Of a DNA stretch of 64,000 nucleotides, positions 14,894 to 23,179 are shown in pieces. Source of the DNA: Amycolatopsis oliviviridis (GTDB lineage Bacteria > Actinomycetota > Actinomycetes > Mycobacteriales > Pseudonocardiaceae); contig NZ_BNAY01000002.1 of NCBI RefSeq assembly GCF_014654365.1, positions 806,001 through 870,000 of the forward strand, read 5' to 3'. The position numbers and the translations under genes are program-made. The notes under the pieces were generated by a model. It was not told the DNA's origin and ran no database searches. It saw only the letters and a program-made list of their open reading frames with translations. How positions within the stretch are numbered: position 1 is the stretch's first letter; each line of letters opens with the position of its first letter.

Positions 14894-16008
14894 GGTCGCA
14901 CCTCTCGGGGAAGGCCGAGCACCCGCTCGGCGATGACGTTGCGCTGGATCTCGTTGGAGCCGCCGTAGATCGTGTCGGCCCGGGTGAAGAGGAAAAGCCG
15001 TTGCCAGGCGTCGAGCCCGTCTTCCGCGAGCATGCCCCGCGCGCCGCGGACGAGCATCGCCAGCTCCCCCAGGTCGCGGTGCCAGTTCGCCCAGACCAGT
15101 TTGGACACTTCGGCGACGCCCGGCGAAGAGTCGCCCAGGGTGCGGATCGCTTGTGCCCGCATGACCTCCAGGCCGACCCAGGCGCGGTCGATCCGCTCGG
15201 CGATCACCGGGTCGTCCGGCGCGATCCTGGTGAGTTCTTCGAGTTCCCGGCGGAAGCCGACCTGCTGCCCGAGCGTCGCGACGCCGCGCTCGAAGGCGAG
15301 CGTGCCCATCGCCACTCGCCAGCCGTCGCCGGGTTCGCCGACGACCATGTCCTTCGCCGTGCGGGCACCGTCGAAGAAGACTTCGTTGAACTCCGACGTC
15401 CCGGTGAGCTGCTGGATCGGGCGGACCTCGACCCCGGGTTGTCGCATCGGAACGAGCAGATAGGACAGTCCTTTGTGGCGCTTCGAGCCGGGCTCGGTCC
15501 TGGCGAGGACGAAACACCAGTCGGCCACGTGCGCGAGCGACGTCCACACCTTCTGGCCGTTCAGCACCCATTCGTCGCCTTCGAGGGTCGCGGTCGTCGA
15601 CACCGCGGCGAGATCGGAGCCGGCACCGGGTTCGGAATAGCCCTGGCACCACAGTTCCTCGACGGCCACGATGGGCGGCAGGAACCGCTTCCGCTGTTCC
15701 GGCGTGCCGAAAGCGATCAGGGTCGGGCCCAGGAGTTCCTGAGCCAGGTGACTCACCCGCGCCGGCGCTCCCGCTCGCGCGTATTCCTCGTGGAAGACGA
15801 CCTGCTGTTCCAGCGTCGCGCCCTGCCCGCCGTGCTCGACCGGCCAGCCGACGCAGGTCCAGCCCGCCGCGGCGAGCCGTCGTTCCCACTCCACCCGTTC
15901 GTCGAAGGCCTCGTGCTCCCGCCCGGGACCGCCCAACCCCCGCAGTTCCGGCGGCAGGTTGTCCGCCAGCCAGGTGCGCACACGGTCGCGGAAACCGTCC
16001 TGAGCCAC
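14890..16008 (-). CDS. fadE30: FadE30, acyl-CoA dehydrogenase
   Basis: A 372-residue flavoprotein dehydrogenase of the homomeric or FadE-type alpha class. FAD/substrate motifs are QGYSEPGAGSDLA (about 125-137) and NGQKVWTSLAH (about 152-162). The C-terminal signature YGGSNEIQRNVIAERVLGLP is intact. FadE30 introduces a double bond in the propionyl side chain of 5-OH-HIP-CoA. It is the first gene of the minus-strand KstR2-type operon; the KstR2 box lies 47 bp upstream. Confidence 0.88.
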   Translation of the reverse strand: MAQDGFRDRVRTWLADNLPPELRGLGGPGREHEAFDERVEWERRLAAAGWTCVGWPVEHGGQGATLEQQVVFHEEYARAGAPARVSHLAQELLGPTLIAFGTPEQRKRFLPPIVAVEELWCQGYSEPGAGSDLAAVSTTATLEGDEWVLNGQKVWTSLAHVADWCFVLARTEPGSKRHKGLSYLLVPMRQPGVEVRPIQQLTGTSEFNEVFFDGARTAKDMVVGEPGDGWRVAMGTLAFERGVATLGQQVGFRRELEELTRIAPDDPVIAERIDRAWVGLEVMRAQAIRTLGDSSPGVAEVSKLVWANWHRDLGELAMLVRGARGMLAEDGLDAWQRLFLFTRADTIYGGSNEIQRNVIAERVLGLPREVRP

Positions 16009-16054
16009 ACGTGCCTCCTCTAGCCAAACCAGAGCCTGCTGCGTAGGCTACCCT

Positions 16055-16068
16055 ACCAAGCACTTGCT
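16055..16068. promoter_or_regulatory. KstR2 operator
   Basis: ACCAAGCACTTGCT fits the KstR2 consensus AnCAAGnnCTTGnT at every fixed position. Flanking bases extend it to a 22-bp near-palindrome, CCCTA...TAGGG. It lies midway between divergent fadE30 and fadD3, 12 bp before the fadD3 ATG, and so can repress both units. Confidence 0.88.
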
Positions 16069-16080
16069 AGGGAGACTTCG

Positions 16081-17571
16081 ATGACAGAAGGAACCATTCC
16101 AGCGGCGCTCGACCAGGCCGCGGAACGCTTCGCCGGACGGGAAGCACTCGTCGACGGCGAAGTCCGGTTCACCTATGCCGAACTCGCCCGGCGGGTGCGG
16201 CAGGCGGCACGGTTCTTCGAAGGCCACGAACGGGTCGCGATCTGCTCCCCCAACACCTGGCATTGGGTGGTCGCCGGGCTCGGCGCGCTGTACGCCGGCG
16301 CGACGCTGATCCCGGTCAACACCCGGTTCACCGCCCGCGAGACCATCGACGTCCTCGAACGCGCGGAGGTCTCCGCGCTGGCGATCACCGGCACGTTTCT
16401 CGGCACGGACCGGCTGGCGGAGCTCGGTTCCTCCCGGCCCCGCACGGTGCTGCGGATCCCCGTGGAAGGCACGGAAGAACCGGTGGACGGCGTCACGGAA
16501 TGGGACTCGCTCGCCGGTCTCGACAGCGATTTCGTCAGCCACGTGGAACCCGGCGACGTCAGCGACATCCTGTTCACCTCCGGGACCACGGGCCGCAGCA
16601 AGGGCGCGATGAGCAGCCACCGGCAGGCGCTGAGCGTCGCCGAGGCCTGGGCGGACTGCGGCGGCCTGACCGAGAACGACCGCTACCTGGTGGTCAATCC
16701 GTTCTTCCACAGTTTCGGCTACAAGGCGGGCATTCTCGCCGCGGTGCTGCGTGGCGCGACCTTGCTGCCCCAGCGCACCTTCGACGTCCGGGAAACCCTG
16801 CGGCTCATCGAATCCGAGCGGGTCACGGTGCTTCCCGGCGCACCGACGATCTACCAGGTACTGCTGGACGCGCCCGAACGCGCGGACCATGACCTGTCCA
16901 GCCTCCGGCTCGCCGTCACCGGGGCCGCCACCGTGCCGGTCACGCTCGTGGAGCGGATGCGCGAGGAACTGAATCTCGACACCGTGCTCACCGCGTACGG
17001 CCTCACCGAAGCCGTGGTGGCCACGATGTCCCGCCCCGAGGACGACGCCGAGCTGGTGGCGAACTACTCCGGCCGCGCGACGGCGGGCTTCGAGGTGCAG
17101 CTCGGCGAGCACGACGAGGTCCTGCTGCGCGGTCCGAACGTGATGCTCGGCTATCTCGACGATCCGGAGGCCACCGCGAAAGCCGTCGACGCCGACGGAT
17201 GGTTGCACACCGGCGATGTCGGCGTGCTGAACGAACGCGGCTATCTGAAGATCGTCGACCGGATCAAGGACATGTACGTCAGCGGCGGGTTCAACGTCTA
17301 CCCCGCCGAGATCGAGCAGGCGCTGAGCAGACTGGACGGTGTCGCGGAATCCGCCGTCGTCGGCGTGCCGGACCACCGGCTCGGCGAGGTCGGCAAGGCC
17401 TTCGTCCGGTTGCGCCCCGGAGCCGAACTGTCCACAGAGGACGTACTGGCGTGGTGCAAGGCCGAATTGGCCAACTACAAGATTCCTCGATTTGTCGACT
17501 TCGTGGCGGAACTTCCGCGAAACCTGTCGGGGAAGGTGCTGAAACGCGTGTTGCGGGAGGAGAACGGATGA
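16081..17571 (+). CDS. fadD3: FadD3, HIP-CoA ligase
   Basis: A 496-residue acyl-CoA synthetase of the ANL superfamily. The P-loop LFTSGTTGRSKGAM begins near residue 164, YGLTEA near 305, and the C-terminal hinge and catalytic Lys region (DRIKDMYVSGGFNVYP, and NLSGKVLKR at the end) are intact. FadD3 activates 3aalpha-H-4alpha(3'-propanoate)-7abeta-methylhexahydro-1,5-indanedione (HIP) with ATP and CoA, the entry step of C/D-ring degradation and source of the KstR2 effector. It starts 12 bp after the KstR2 box and overlaps the next gene by 4 bp. Confidence 0.9.
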   Translation: MTEGTIPAALDQAAERFAGREALVDGEVRFTYAELARRVRQAARFFEGHERVAICSPNTWHWVVAGLGALYAGATLIPVNTRFTARETIDVLERAEVSALAITGTFLGTDRLAELGSSRPRTVLRIPVEGTEEPVDGVTEWDSLAGLDSDFVSHVEPGDVSDILFTSGTTGRSKGAMSSHRQALSVAEAWADCGGLTENDRYLVVNPFFHSFGYKAGILAAVLRGATLLPQRTFDVRETLRLIESERVTVLPGAPTIYQVLLDAPERADHDLSSLRLAVTGAATVPVTLVERMREELNLDTVLTAYGLTEAVVATMSRPEDDAELVANYSGRATAGFEVQLGEHDEVLLRGPNVMLGYLDDPEATAKAVDADGWLHTGDVGVLNERGYLKIVDRIKDMYVSGGFNVYPAEIEQALSRLDGVAESAVVGVPDHRLGEVGKAFVRLRPGAELSTEDVLAWCKAELANYKIPRFVDFVAELPRNLSGKVLKRVLREENG

Positions 17572-18407
17572 CCGTCGAGTACGAGCGACGCGGGCCGGTG
17601 GCCGTCGTCACGATGAACCGGCCGGAGTACCGGAACGCGCAGAACTCGGCGATGACCTACGCGCTCGACGCCGCGTTCAGCCGCGCGGTCGACGATCCCG
17701 AGGTCAAGGTGATCGTGCTGGCCGGGGCGGGTAAGCATTTCTCCGCCGGGCACGACATCGGGACGCCGGAACGCGACGTCGACGTCTCGTTCGAGCGCAA
17801 GGCGGTCCTGTGGTGGGATCACGTCGGCGCCGAGGGCGGCGACCAGCGGTTCGCGCGCGAGTCGGAGGTCTACCTCGGGATGTGCCGCCGGTGGCGCGAG
17901 ATCCCGAAACCGACCATCGCGAGTGTGCAGGGCGCGTGCATCGCGGGCGCGCTGATGCTGGCGTGGGTGTGCGACATGATCGTCGCCTCCGACGACGCGT
18001 TCTTCGCCGATCCTGTGGTGCGCATGGGGATTCCCGGTGTCGAGTACTTCGCGCATCCCTGGGTGCTGGGTCCGCGCGCGGCCAAGGAGGTGCTGTTCAC
18101 CGGTGAGCGCTTCACGGCACAGCAGGCCAAGGAATGGGGCATGCTGAACCGCGTGGTCCCCCGCGCCGACCTCGAAACCGAGACCATGGCGCTGGCGGAG
18201 AAGATCGCGGTGATGCCGCGGATGGGGCTCGCGCTCGCCAAGAAGGCCGTCAACCAGGCCGAAGATCTGATGGGCCTGCGGTCCGGAATGGACTCCGTGT
18301 TCGGGCTGCATCACTTCGCGCACGCGCACAACGCCGAGATGTCCGGTGGTGACTCGCTGGGCGGGCAGGACGCGCGCTCGATGCGCGACGCGAACAGGAC
18401 CTCGTGA
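17568..18407 (+). CDS. Crotonase-fold protein lacking both catalytic Glu
   Basis: A 279-residue enoyl-CoA hydratase/isomerase family member. The first oxyanion-loop motif HFSAGHDIG is near residues 55-63. At the place of the classical GGGCELAMMCD motif it reads AGALMLAWVCD, putting Met130 where hydratases have Glu144. Val150 in FADPVVRMGIPG replaces Glu164. The following GVEYFAHPW is unusual and acidic. It sits inside the fadD3-fadE31-33 operon with ATGA and GTGA couplings, a position that is empty in M. tuberculosis. It is therefore probably a HIP-pathway enzyme with chemistry other than simple hydration (inference). It is not the EchA20 orthologue by position. Confidence 0.8.
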   Translation: MTVEYERRGPVAVVTMNRPEYRNAQNSAMTYALDAAFSRAVDDPEVKVIVLAGAGKHFSAGHDIGTPERDVDVSFERKAVLWWDHVGAEGGDQRFARESEVYLGMCRRWREIPKPTIASVQGACIAGALMLAWVCDMIVASDDAFFADPVVRMGIPGVEYFAHPWVLGPRAAKEVLFTGERFTAQQAKEWGMLNRVVPRADLETETMALAEKIAVMPRMGLALAKKAVNQAEDLMGLRSGMDSVFGLHHFAHAHNAEMSGGDSLGGQDARSMRDANRTS

Positions 18408-19540
18408 TGGATCTCGATCTCGACGAGCGCACGCTCGCCTTCCGTGACGAAGCACGGTCTTGGCTCGCCGCGAACGTTCCGGCCGAGCCCTTGAAGTCGT
18501 TCGACACCGCCGAAGGATTCGCGCAGCACCGCGAGTGGGAAACCCGGTTGGCCGAAGCGCGCTGGTCGGTCGTCTCGTGGCCGCGCGAGTTCGGCGGCCG
18601 GGACGCGAGCCTCCTGGAATGGGTGCTGTTCGAGGAGGAGTACTACGCGGCGGGAGCACCGCTGCGGGTCAACCAGAACGGCATCTTCATGCTCGCCCCG
18701 ACGCTGTTCTCCCACGGCACGGAAGAACAGCAGCGCCGGATCCTGCCGAAGATGGCGCGCTCGGCGGAGGTCTGGGCGCAGGCCTGGTCGGAACCCGAGG
18801 CGGGCAGCGACATCGCCGCGCTCCGGAGCACCGCGACCCGCTGCGACGGCGGCTGGCGGGTCAGCGGGCAGAAGACCTGGAGTTCACGGGCGACGTTCGC
18901 CGACCGGGCGTTCGGCCTGTTCCGCAGCGACCCGGAGTCGGTGCGGCACAAGGGACTCACCTATCTGATGGTGGATCTGCGGTCCGAGGGGGTCATCGTC
19001 CGGCCGATCCCCCAGCTGGACGGCGAACCGGGGTTCGCGGAGATCTTCTTCGACGACGTCTTCGTCCCCGACGAGGACGTGATCGGCGCGCCCGGCGAGG
19101 GTTGGCGGGTCGCGATGACGACGGCGAACAACGAACGCGGCCTGTCCTTGCGCAGTCCCGGCCGGTTCCTCGCCGCGGCGGACAGGCTGGTCTCGCTCTG
19201 GAACGACGCCGGCCGTCCCGCGCACACCGCCGACAGGGTCGCCGACGCGTGGATCGGCGCGCGGGCCTACCAGCTGTACACCCTCGGCACGGTCACGCGG
19301 CTCTCGGACGGCGCCGAGCTCGGCCCGGAATCGAGTGTCAACAAGCTTTTCTGGTCCCACCTCGACGTCGAGCTGCACGAAACCGCGCTCGACGTCCTCG
19401 GCCCGGACGCCGAACTGCGGGGCCGCTGGAGCGACGGCTGGCTGTTCTCCCTGGCGGGCCCGATCTACGGCGGGACCGACCAGATCCAGCGGTCCATCGT
19501 CGCCGAACGACTACTCGGCCTGCCGAAGGGGGCACGATGA
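18404..19540 (+). CDS. fadE31: FadE31, acyl-CoA dehydrogenase subunit
   Basis: A 378-residue acyl-CoA dehydrogenase; GTG at 18404 overlaps the previous stop, and ATG is the next codon. It carries QAWSEPEAGSDIAALRSTAT near residue 125, SGQKTWSSRATFADR and the C-terminal YGGTDQIQRSIVAERLLGLP. It corresponds by order to Rv3562, the FAD/substrate-type chain that assembles with FadE32 or FadE33 into alpha2beta2 dehydrogenases. These act late in HIP degradation. It overlaps fadE32 by 4 bp. Confidence 0.85.
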   Translation: MMDLDLDERTLAFRDEARSWLAANVPAEPLKSFDTAEGFAQHREWETRLAEARWSVVSWPREFGGRDASLLEWVLFEEEYYAAGAPLRVNQNGIFMLAPTLFSHGTEEQQRRILPKMARSAEVWAQAWSEPEAGSDIAALRSTATRCDGGWRVSGQKTWSSRATFADRAFGLFRSDPESVRHKGLTYLMVDLRSEGVIVRPIPQLDGEPGFAEIFFDDVFVPDEDVIGAPGEGWRVAMTTANNERGLSLRSPGRFLAAADRLVSLWNDAGRPAHTADRVADAWIGARAYQLYTLGTVTRLSDGAELGPESSVNKLFWSHLDVELHETALDVLGPDAELRGRWSDGWLFSLAGPIYGGTDQIQRSIVAERLLGLPKGAR

Positions 19541-20466
19541 GGTTCGCGCTTTCCGGTGAGCAGGAGCAGTTCTCTCGCAGCCTGCACGATCTGCTGTCCG
19601 ATATGGACACCGATTCGGCCAACCGGTCCTGGGCGACGGGCGATCACGGCCCCGGTCTCAAGATCTGGCGACGGCTGGCGGAACTCGGGGTGACCGCGCT
19701 GGCCGTCCCCGAGAAGTACGACGGGCTCGGCGCGACACCGGTCGATCTGGCCGTCGGCTTCGAACGGCTCGGCTACCACTGTGTGCCCGGCCCGTGGACC
19801 GACACGGTGGCCGTCCTGCCGTCGCTGCTGGACGACGAGCTGCTGATCTCGGTCGCGTCCGGTGAGACGCTCGCGTCGGTCGCGTTCGCACCGCATGTGC
19901 CGTACGCCTTGGATTCCGACGTCGCCGATGCGCGTCTCACCGTCGAGAACGGCAGGTTGCGCGCGTTCGCGCCAGGCACACTGTTGTCCTCTGTGGACGG
20001 TTCGCGACGGCTGTTCCCCCCGGTGGCGGGAGACGATCTCGGTGTGGCGCTCGACGCGGACCGCGCGTTCGAGCTGGGCTGCCTGGCCACCGCCGCGCAT
20101 CTCCTCGGCGCGGGACGGTGGCTGCTCGACACGGCCGTCGCGTACGCCGCGCAACGCAAGCAGTACGGGCGGGAGATCGGCGGGTACCAGGCGGTCAAGC
20201 ATCTGCTCGCCGACGTCGCGACCAGGCTCGCGCTGGCCGAGCCACTGCTGTTCGGCGCGGCCGTCACCATGGATCCGCGCGACGTCTCGGCGGCCAAGGT
20301 GGCGTGCGGCGACGCCGCGCATCTCGCCGCCCGGACCGGGCTGCAGGTGCACGGGGCGATCGGTTACACCGCGGAACACGCGCTCGGCCTGCGGCTGACC
20401 AGGGTCCGCGCGCTGGTCGGCGCCTGGGGCACGCCGCGGTTCCATCGGGAGCGGGTGCTGTCGTGA
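19537..20466 (+). CDS. fadE32: FadE32, acyl-CoA dehydrogenase partner subunit
   Basis: A 309-residue short acyl-CoA dehydrogenase chain; the ATG at 19537 overlaps the fadE31 stop, and the frame extending upstream is a shadow of fadE31. Conserved parts include AVPEKYDGLGATPVDLAV, YAAQRKQYGREIGGYQAVKH and QVHGAIGYTAEHALGLRLTR. The middle beta domain is abbreviated, as in the beta chains of heteromeric steroid acyl-CoA dehydrogenases. FadE31-FadE32 complexes are established in M. tuberculosis. Confidence 0.84.
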   Translation: MRFALSGEQEQFSRSLHDLLSDMDTDSANRSWATGDHGPGLKIWRRLAELGVTALAVPEKYDGLGATPVDLAVGFERLGYHCVPGPWTDTVAVLPSLLDDELLISVASGETLASVAFAPHVPYALDSDVADARLTVENGRLRAFAPGTLLSSVDGSRRLFPPVAGDDLGVALDADRAFELGCLATAAHLLGAGRWLLDTAVAYAAQRKQYGREIGGYQAVKHLLADVATRLALAEPLLFGAAVTMDPRDVSAAKVACGDAAHLAARTGLQVHGAIGYTAEHALGLRLTRVRALVGAWGTPRFHRERVLS

Positions 20467-21446
20467 CGTTCACCGCCGAACAGGACGCGCTGCGGGACAG
20501 CGTCCGGAAGCTGCTGGACCGGGAGGCGGTTCCCTGGCCTGAGCTGTGCGAACAGATCGGTGTGGCGGCGCTGGCCGTTCCCGAGCGGTTCGGCGGGCTC
20601 GGCGCCGGGACCGCGGAACTGCAGGTCGTCGCGGAGGAGCTGGGCCGGGTTCTCGCCGATGTCCCGTTCCTCGGTTCGGCCGTGCTCGCCGTGCACGCGA
20701 TCCTGGCCACCGGCGACGACGAAGCCTGTGAGCGGCTGCTTCCCCGCCTCGCCGAGGGTGTCGTCGGCGCGGTGGCCTGGACCGACGCCGACGGCCGGTG
20801 GGACGCGCCTGCCTGCCGTGTCGTCGACTCCGTCGTGACGGGCGAGGCGCACTATGTCCTCCACGGTGACGAGGCCGAAATCCTCCTGGTCGTGGCGGAC
20901 GGCTCGCTGTACGAGGTCACCGACGCGGTGGGAGTGCGCACTCCGGCGATGGACGAAACGCGGCGGCTGGCCCGCGTGACCTTCGACAGTGCCTCGGCCC
21001 GGCTGCTCGGCCCGGTCGACCTCGGCGCGCTGCGGGACGTCGCGTTCGCCGTCCTGGCCGCCGAACAGGCCGGGGCCGCGGCCCGTGCTTTCGAACTGAC
21101 GGTGGAGTACAGCAAGCAGCGCCACCAGTTCGGCAGGCCGATCGGCGGGTTCCAGGCGCTGAAGCATCGGATGGCGGATCTCCACGTCCTGGTGGAAACG
21201 GCGCGATCGGCGGCCTACGCGGCTCCGGAGTCGAGCAGGCTGGCGGCGGTGGCGAAGGTGCACTGTTCGGAGGCGCTGGCGACGGTGGCGGGCGAGATGA
21301 TCCAGCTGCACGGCGGGATCGCGATCACCTGGGAACATCCGGCGCACCGCTATTTCAAGCGGGCGCACGGGGCGGCGCAGTTGTTCGGGGCGCCCGGCGA
21401 GCACCTGAGGCGGGTGCGACCGCGGCTCACTCCAGAAACCGGGTGA
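20463..21446 (+). CDS. fadE33: FadE33, acyl-CoA dehydrogenase partner subunit
   Basis: A 327-residue chain resembling FadE32. GTG start at 20463 overlaps the fadE32 stop. It shows AVPERFGGLGAGTAELQVV, YSKQRHQFGRPIGGFQALKH and LHGGIAITWEHPAHRYFKRA. It can replace FadE32 as partner of FadE31. It is the last gene of the fadD3 operon. Its final 20 bp overlap the convergent sigma-factor gene, so there is no room for a separate terminator. Confidence 0.84.
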   Translation: MTFTAEQDALRDSVRKLLDREAVPWPELCEQIGVAALAVPERFGGLGAGTAELQVVAEELGRVLADVPFLGSAVLAVHAILATGDDEACERLLPRLAEGVVGAVAWTDADGRWDAPACRVVDSVVTGEAHYVLHGDEAEILLVVADGSLYEVTDAVGVRTPAMDETRRLARVTFDSASARLLGPVDLGALRDVAFAVLAAEQAGAAARAFELTVEYSKQRHQFGRPIGGFQALKHRMADLHVLVETARSAAYAAPESSRLAAVAKVHCSEALATVAGEMIQLHGGIAITWEHPAHRYFKRAHGAAQLFGAPGEHLRRVRPRLTPETG

Positions 21447-22341
21447 CGGCCCGGACCCGGTCCCTGTCGAGGGTGAGAACCATCAGCCCGGCCGGTGTCC
21501 CGCCGTGGCGGCACTGGAACGCGGGCTGGTTGTTCGCCCGCGTCGGCGTCATGGTGAAGCCCTCGGGGGCCGGAACGGCCATGGACACGCGGAGGAAGCC
21601 CGCGATCGCTTCGAGGCCGTGGTACTCGTGCGGCGCCGGCGGCATGGCGAGCCACGCGTCGTCGGTGAGCAGGGCGAGGACGCCGTCCAGGTCGCCCGCG
21701 GTGAAAGCGTCGGCGAACCGCTTGGTCAGCTCGCGTTCCCGCGGTGAGGGCCGGTGCCCGGTGTCGCCGCGATGCTTGTCGAGCGAGGCGCGGGCACGTT
21801 GGAGGATGCCTTTGACCGCCGTCTCGGTGGTGCCGAGCATGCTCGCGACCTCACCGGCGGGGAAGCAGAGGACGTCCCGCAGGACGAGCGCGGCGGCCTG
21901 TCTCGGTGGGAGGAGCTGGAGCCCGGTGACGAAGGCGAGTTCGATCGCCTCCCTGGCGGTGTAGCGCGCTTCGGGGCCGGGTTCGCTGTCGGCGACGCGC
22001 TCGAGGAGCTCGTCCGGGTACGGCTGCAACCAGGTCATCTCGCCGCGTCGGCTGGGCACCGGCGGGTCGAACGGCGGCACCGGCTCGGGTGGACGGCGGC
22101 GGCCCGCGTCCCGCAGGGCGTTGAGGCAGCGGTTGGTGGCGATGCGGTACAGCCAGGTGCGAAGCGACGAGCGGCCCTCGAAACCGTCGAGGCCTCGCCA
22201 CGCGGCCAGGAGCGTCTCCTGGACGGCGTCCTCGGCGTCGATGAGGGAGCCCAGAATGCGGTAACAGTGCAGGTGCAGCTCGTGCCGGTAGGTGTCGGTG
22301 AGCTCCCGGAAGTCCCGCTCGTCCGTGCTCCTCGTGCTCAT
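21427..22341 (-). CDS. ECF sigma factor with SnoaL-like C-terminus (TIGR02960/SigG type)
   Basis: A 304-residue sigma factor: region 2 with AEDAVQETLLAAWRGLDGF near 37-55, and region 4 with LPPRQAAALVLRDVLCFPAGEV near 143-164 and TTETAVKGILQRARASL. After residue about 205 comes a SnoaL/NTF2-like domain (KRFADAFTAGDLDGVLALLT). This is the layout of the sigma-70 subfamily TIGR02960, in which the C-terminal domain replaces an anti-sigma factor. A small SnoaL-like gene is divergent at 22430 and is the likely target. Confidence 0.85.
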   Translation of the reverse strand: MSTRSTDERDFRELTDTYRHELHLHCYRILGSLIDAEDAVQETLLAAWRGLDGFEGRSSLRTWLYRIATNRCLNALRDAGRRRPPEPVPPFDPPVPSRRGEMTWLQPYPDELLERVADSEPGPEARYTAREAIELAFVTGLQLLPPRQAAALVLRDVLCFPAGEVASMLGTTETAVKGILQRARASLDKHRGDTGHRPSPRERELTKRFADAFTAGDLDGVLALLTDDAWLAMPPAPHEYHGLEAIAGFLRVSMAVPAPEGFTMTPTRANNQPAFQCRHGGTPAGLMVLTLDRDRVRAVTRFLE

Positions 22342-22429
22342 GGGCCGATCGTGTCACTTTCGCGGCGCACCGTTCCGTTCGGGGCGGGGCCGGTGTCTGA
22401 CGGGGTGAAGATCGACGAAAGGAACCATC

Positions 22430-22798
22430 ATGACCAGTCCCGCCTTGGACATCGCGCTCTCCTACCACCGCGCGTGGACCGGCAAGGACTTCGAGAAGGC
22501 GATGACCTACGTCGCCGACGACATCGTCTGCCACACGCCCGGCGGGCCGCTTTCCGGCGCGGAGGCGTTCCGCGGGTTCATGGGCCCGTTCACCGAGATC
22601 CTGACCGGGTCGACCCTGCTTTCGGCCTTCGGGGACGAGACGACGGCGCTGCTGATGTACGACACGGCGACGCTACCCGTGGCGAGCGCGCCCGGGGCTG
22701 AGCTGCTGACCGTGCGGGAGGGGAAGATCGTGGAGTTGCGGATCGTGTTCGACCGGGCTCCTTTCGATGCGGCGCGGGAGGCGGCTGCGGGGTCTTAG
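22430..22798 (+). CDS. SnoaL-like (NTF2 fold) small protein
   Basis: A 122-residue NTF2-fold protein. ATG preceded by GAAAGGAACC. ALSYHRAWTGKDFEKAMTYV followed by VCHTPGGPLSGAEAFRGF is typical of SnoaL-like polyketide-cyclase relatives. No catalytic residue can be named. Divergent from the ECF sigma factor, whose own C-terminal domain has the same fold. Cytoplasmic; role unknown. Confidence 0.75.
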   Translation: MTSPALDIALSYHRAWTGKDFEKAMTYVADDIVCHTPGGPLSGAEAFRGFMGPFTEILTGSTLLSAFGDETTALLMYDTATLPVASAPGAELLTVREGKIVELRIVFDRAPFDAAREAAAGS

Positions 22799-23179
22799 CG
22801 GGGCGCGCGGGGTCGCGGGCCGGGCGCGCCCCTGGGCATAGGCCGAAGAGTCTGCGTACTCGAATCGGCGGCGGGACCTGTTCTCGCGGGGTCTGTCCAT
22901 GATCACGCAGAATCCGGCAGATCACCGTTCGCGTCAGGCCACCACCGCCTCCGCCATCACCGCACCCGAAGTGAACGGTGGTGGCGAGAGGCGGGTGGCT
23001 CGGCAAGCGGATCCCGCCTGTGCCTTCGCCACAGGCTTCCCGAAGATCGGTGTCCTGTTCACGATGTCCTGAAACATGGCATCGGCAGAACACGACACCC
23101 ACCCACGACCGCGCCGGCGCGCGGGGTTGAAGCCACCCGGTGTCGCGCATCCTGGCGGCTGTAAGGACGTTCGTGCCGG
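22799..23179. other. Intergenic region without recognisable gene
   Basis: About 380 bp between the SnoaL-like gene and the convergent DUF222/HNH gene. Open frames here lack codon bias and start signals. I see no tRNA, strong terminator or repeat beyond short G+C-rich palindromes. Confidence 0.5.

Noticed and set aside
22799..23179. Small gene in the gap before the HNH gene
   Set aside because: Open frames here are short or shadows, with no ribosome site and no recognisable protein.
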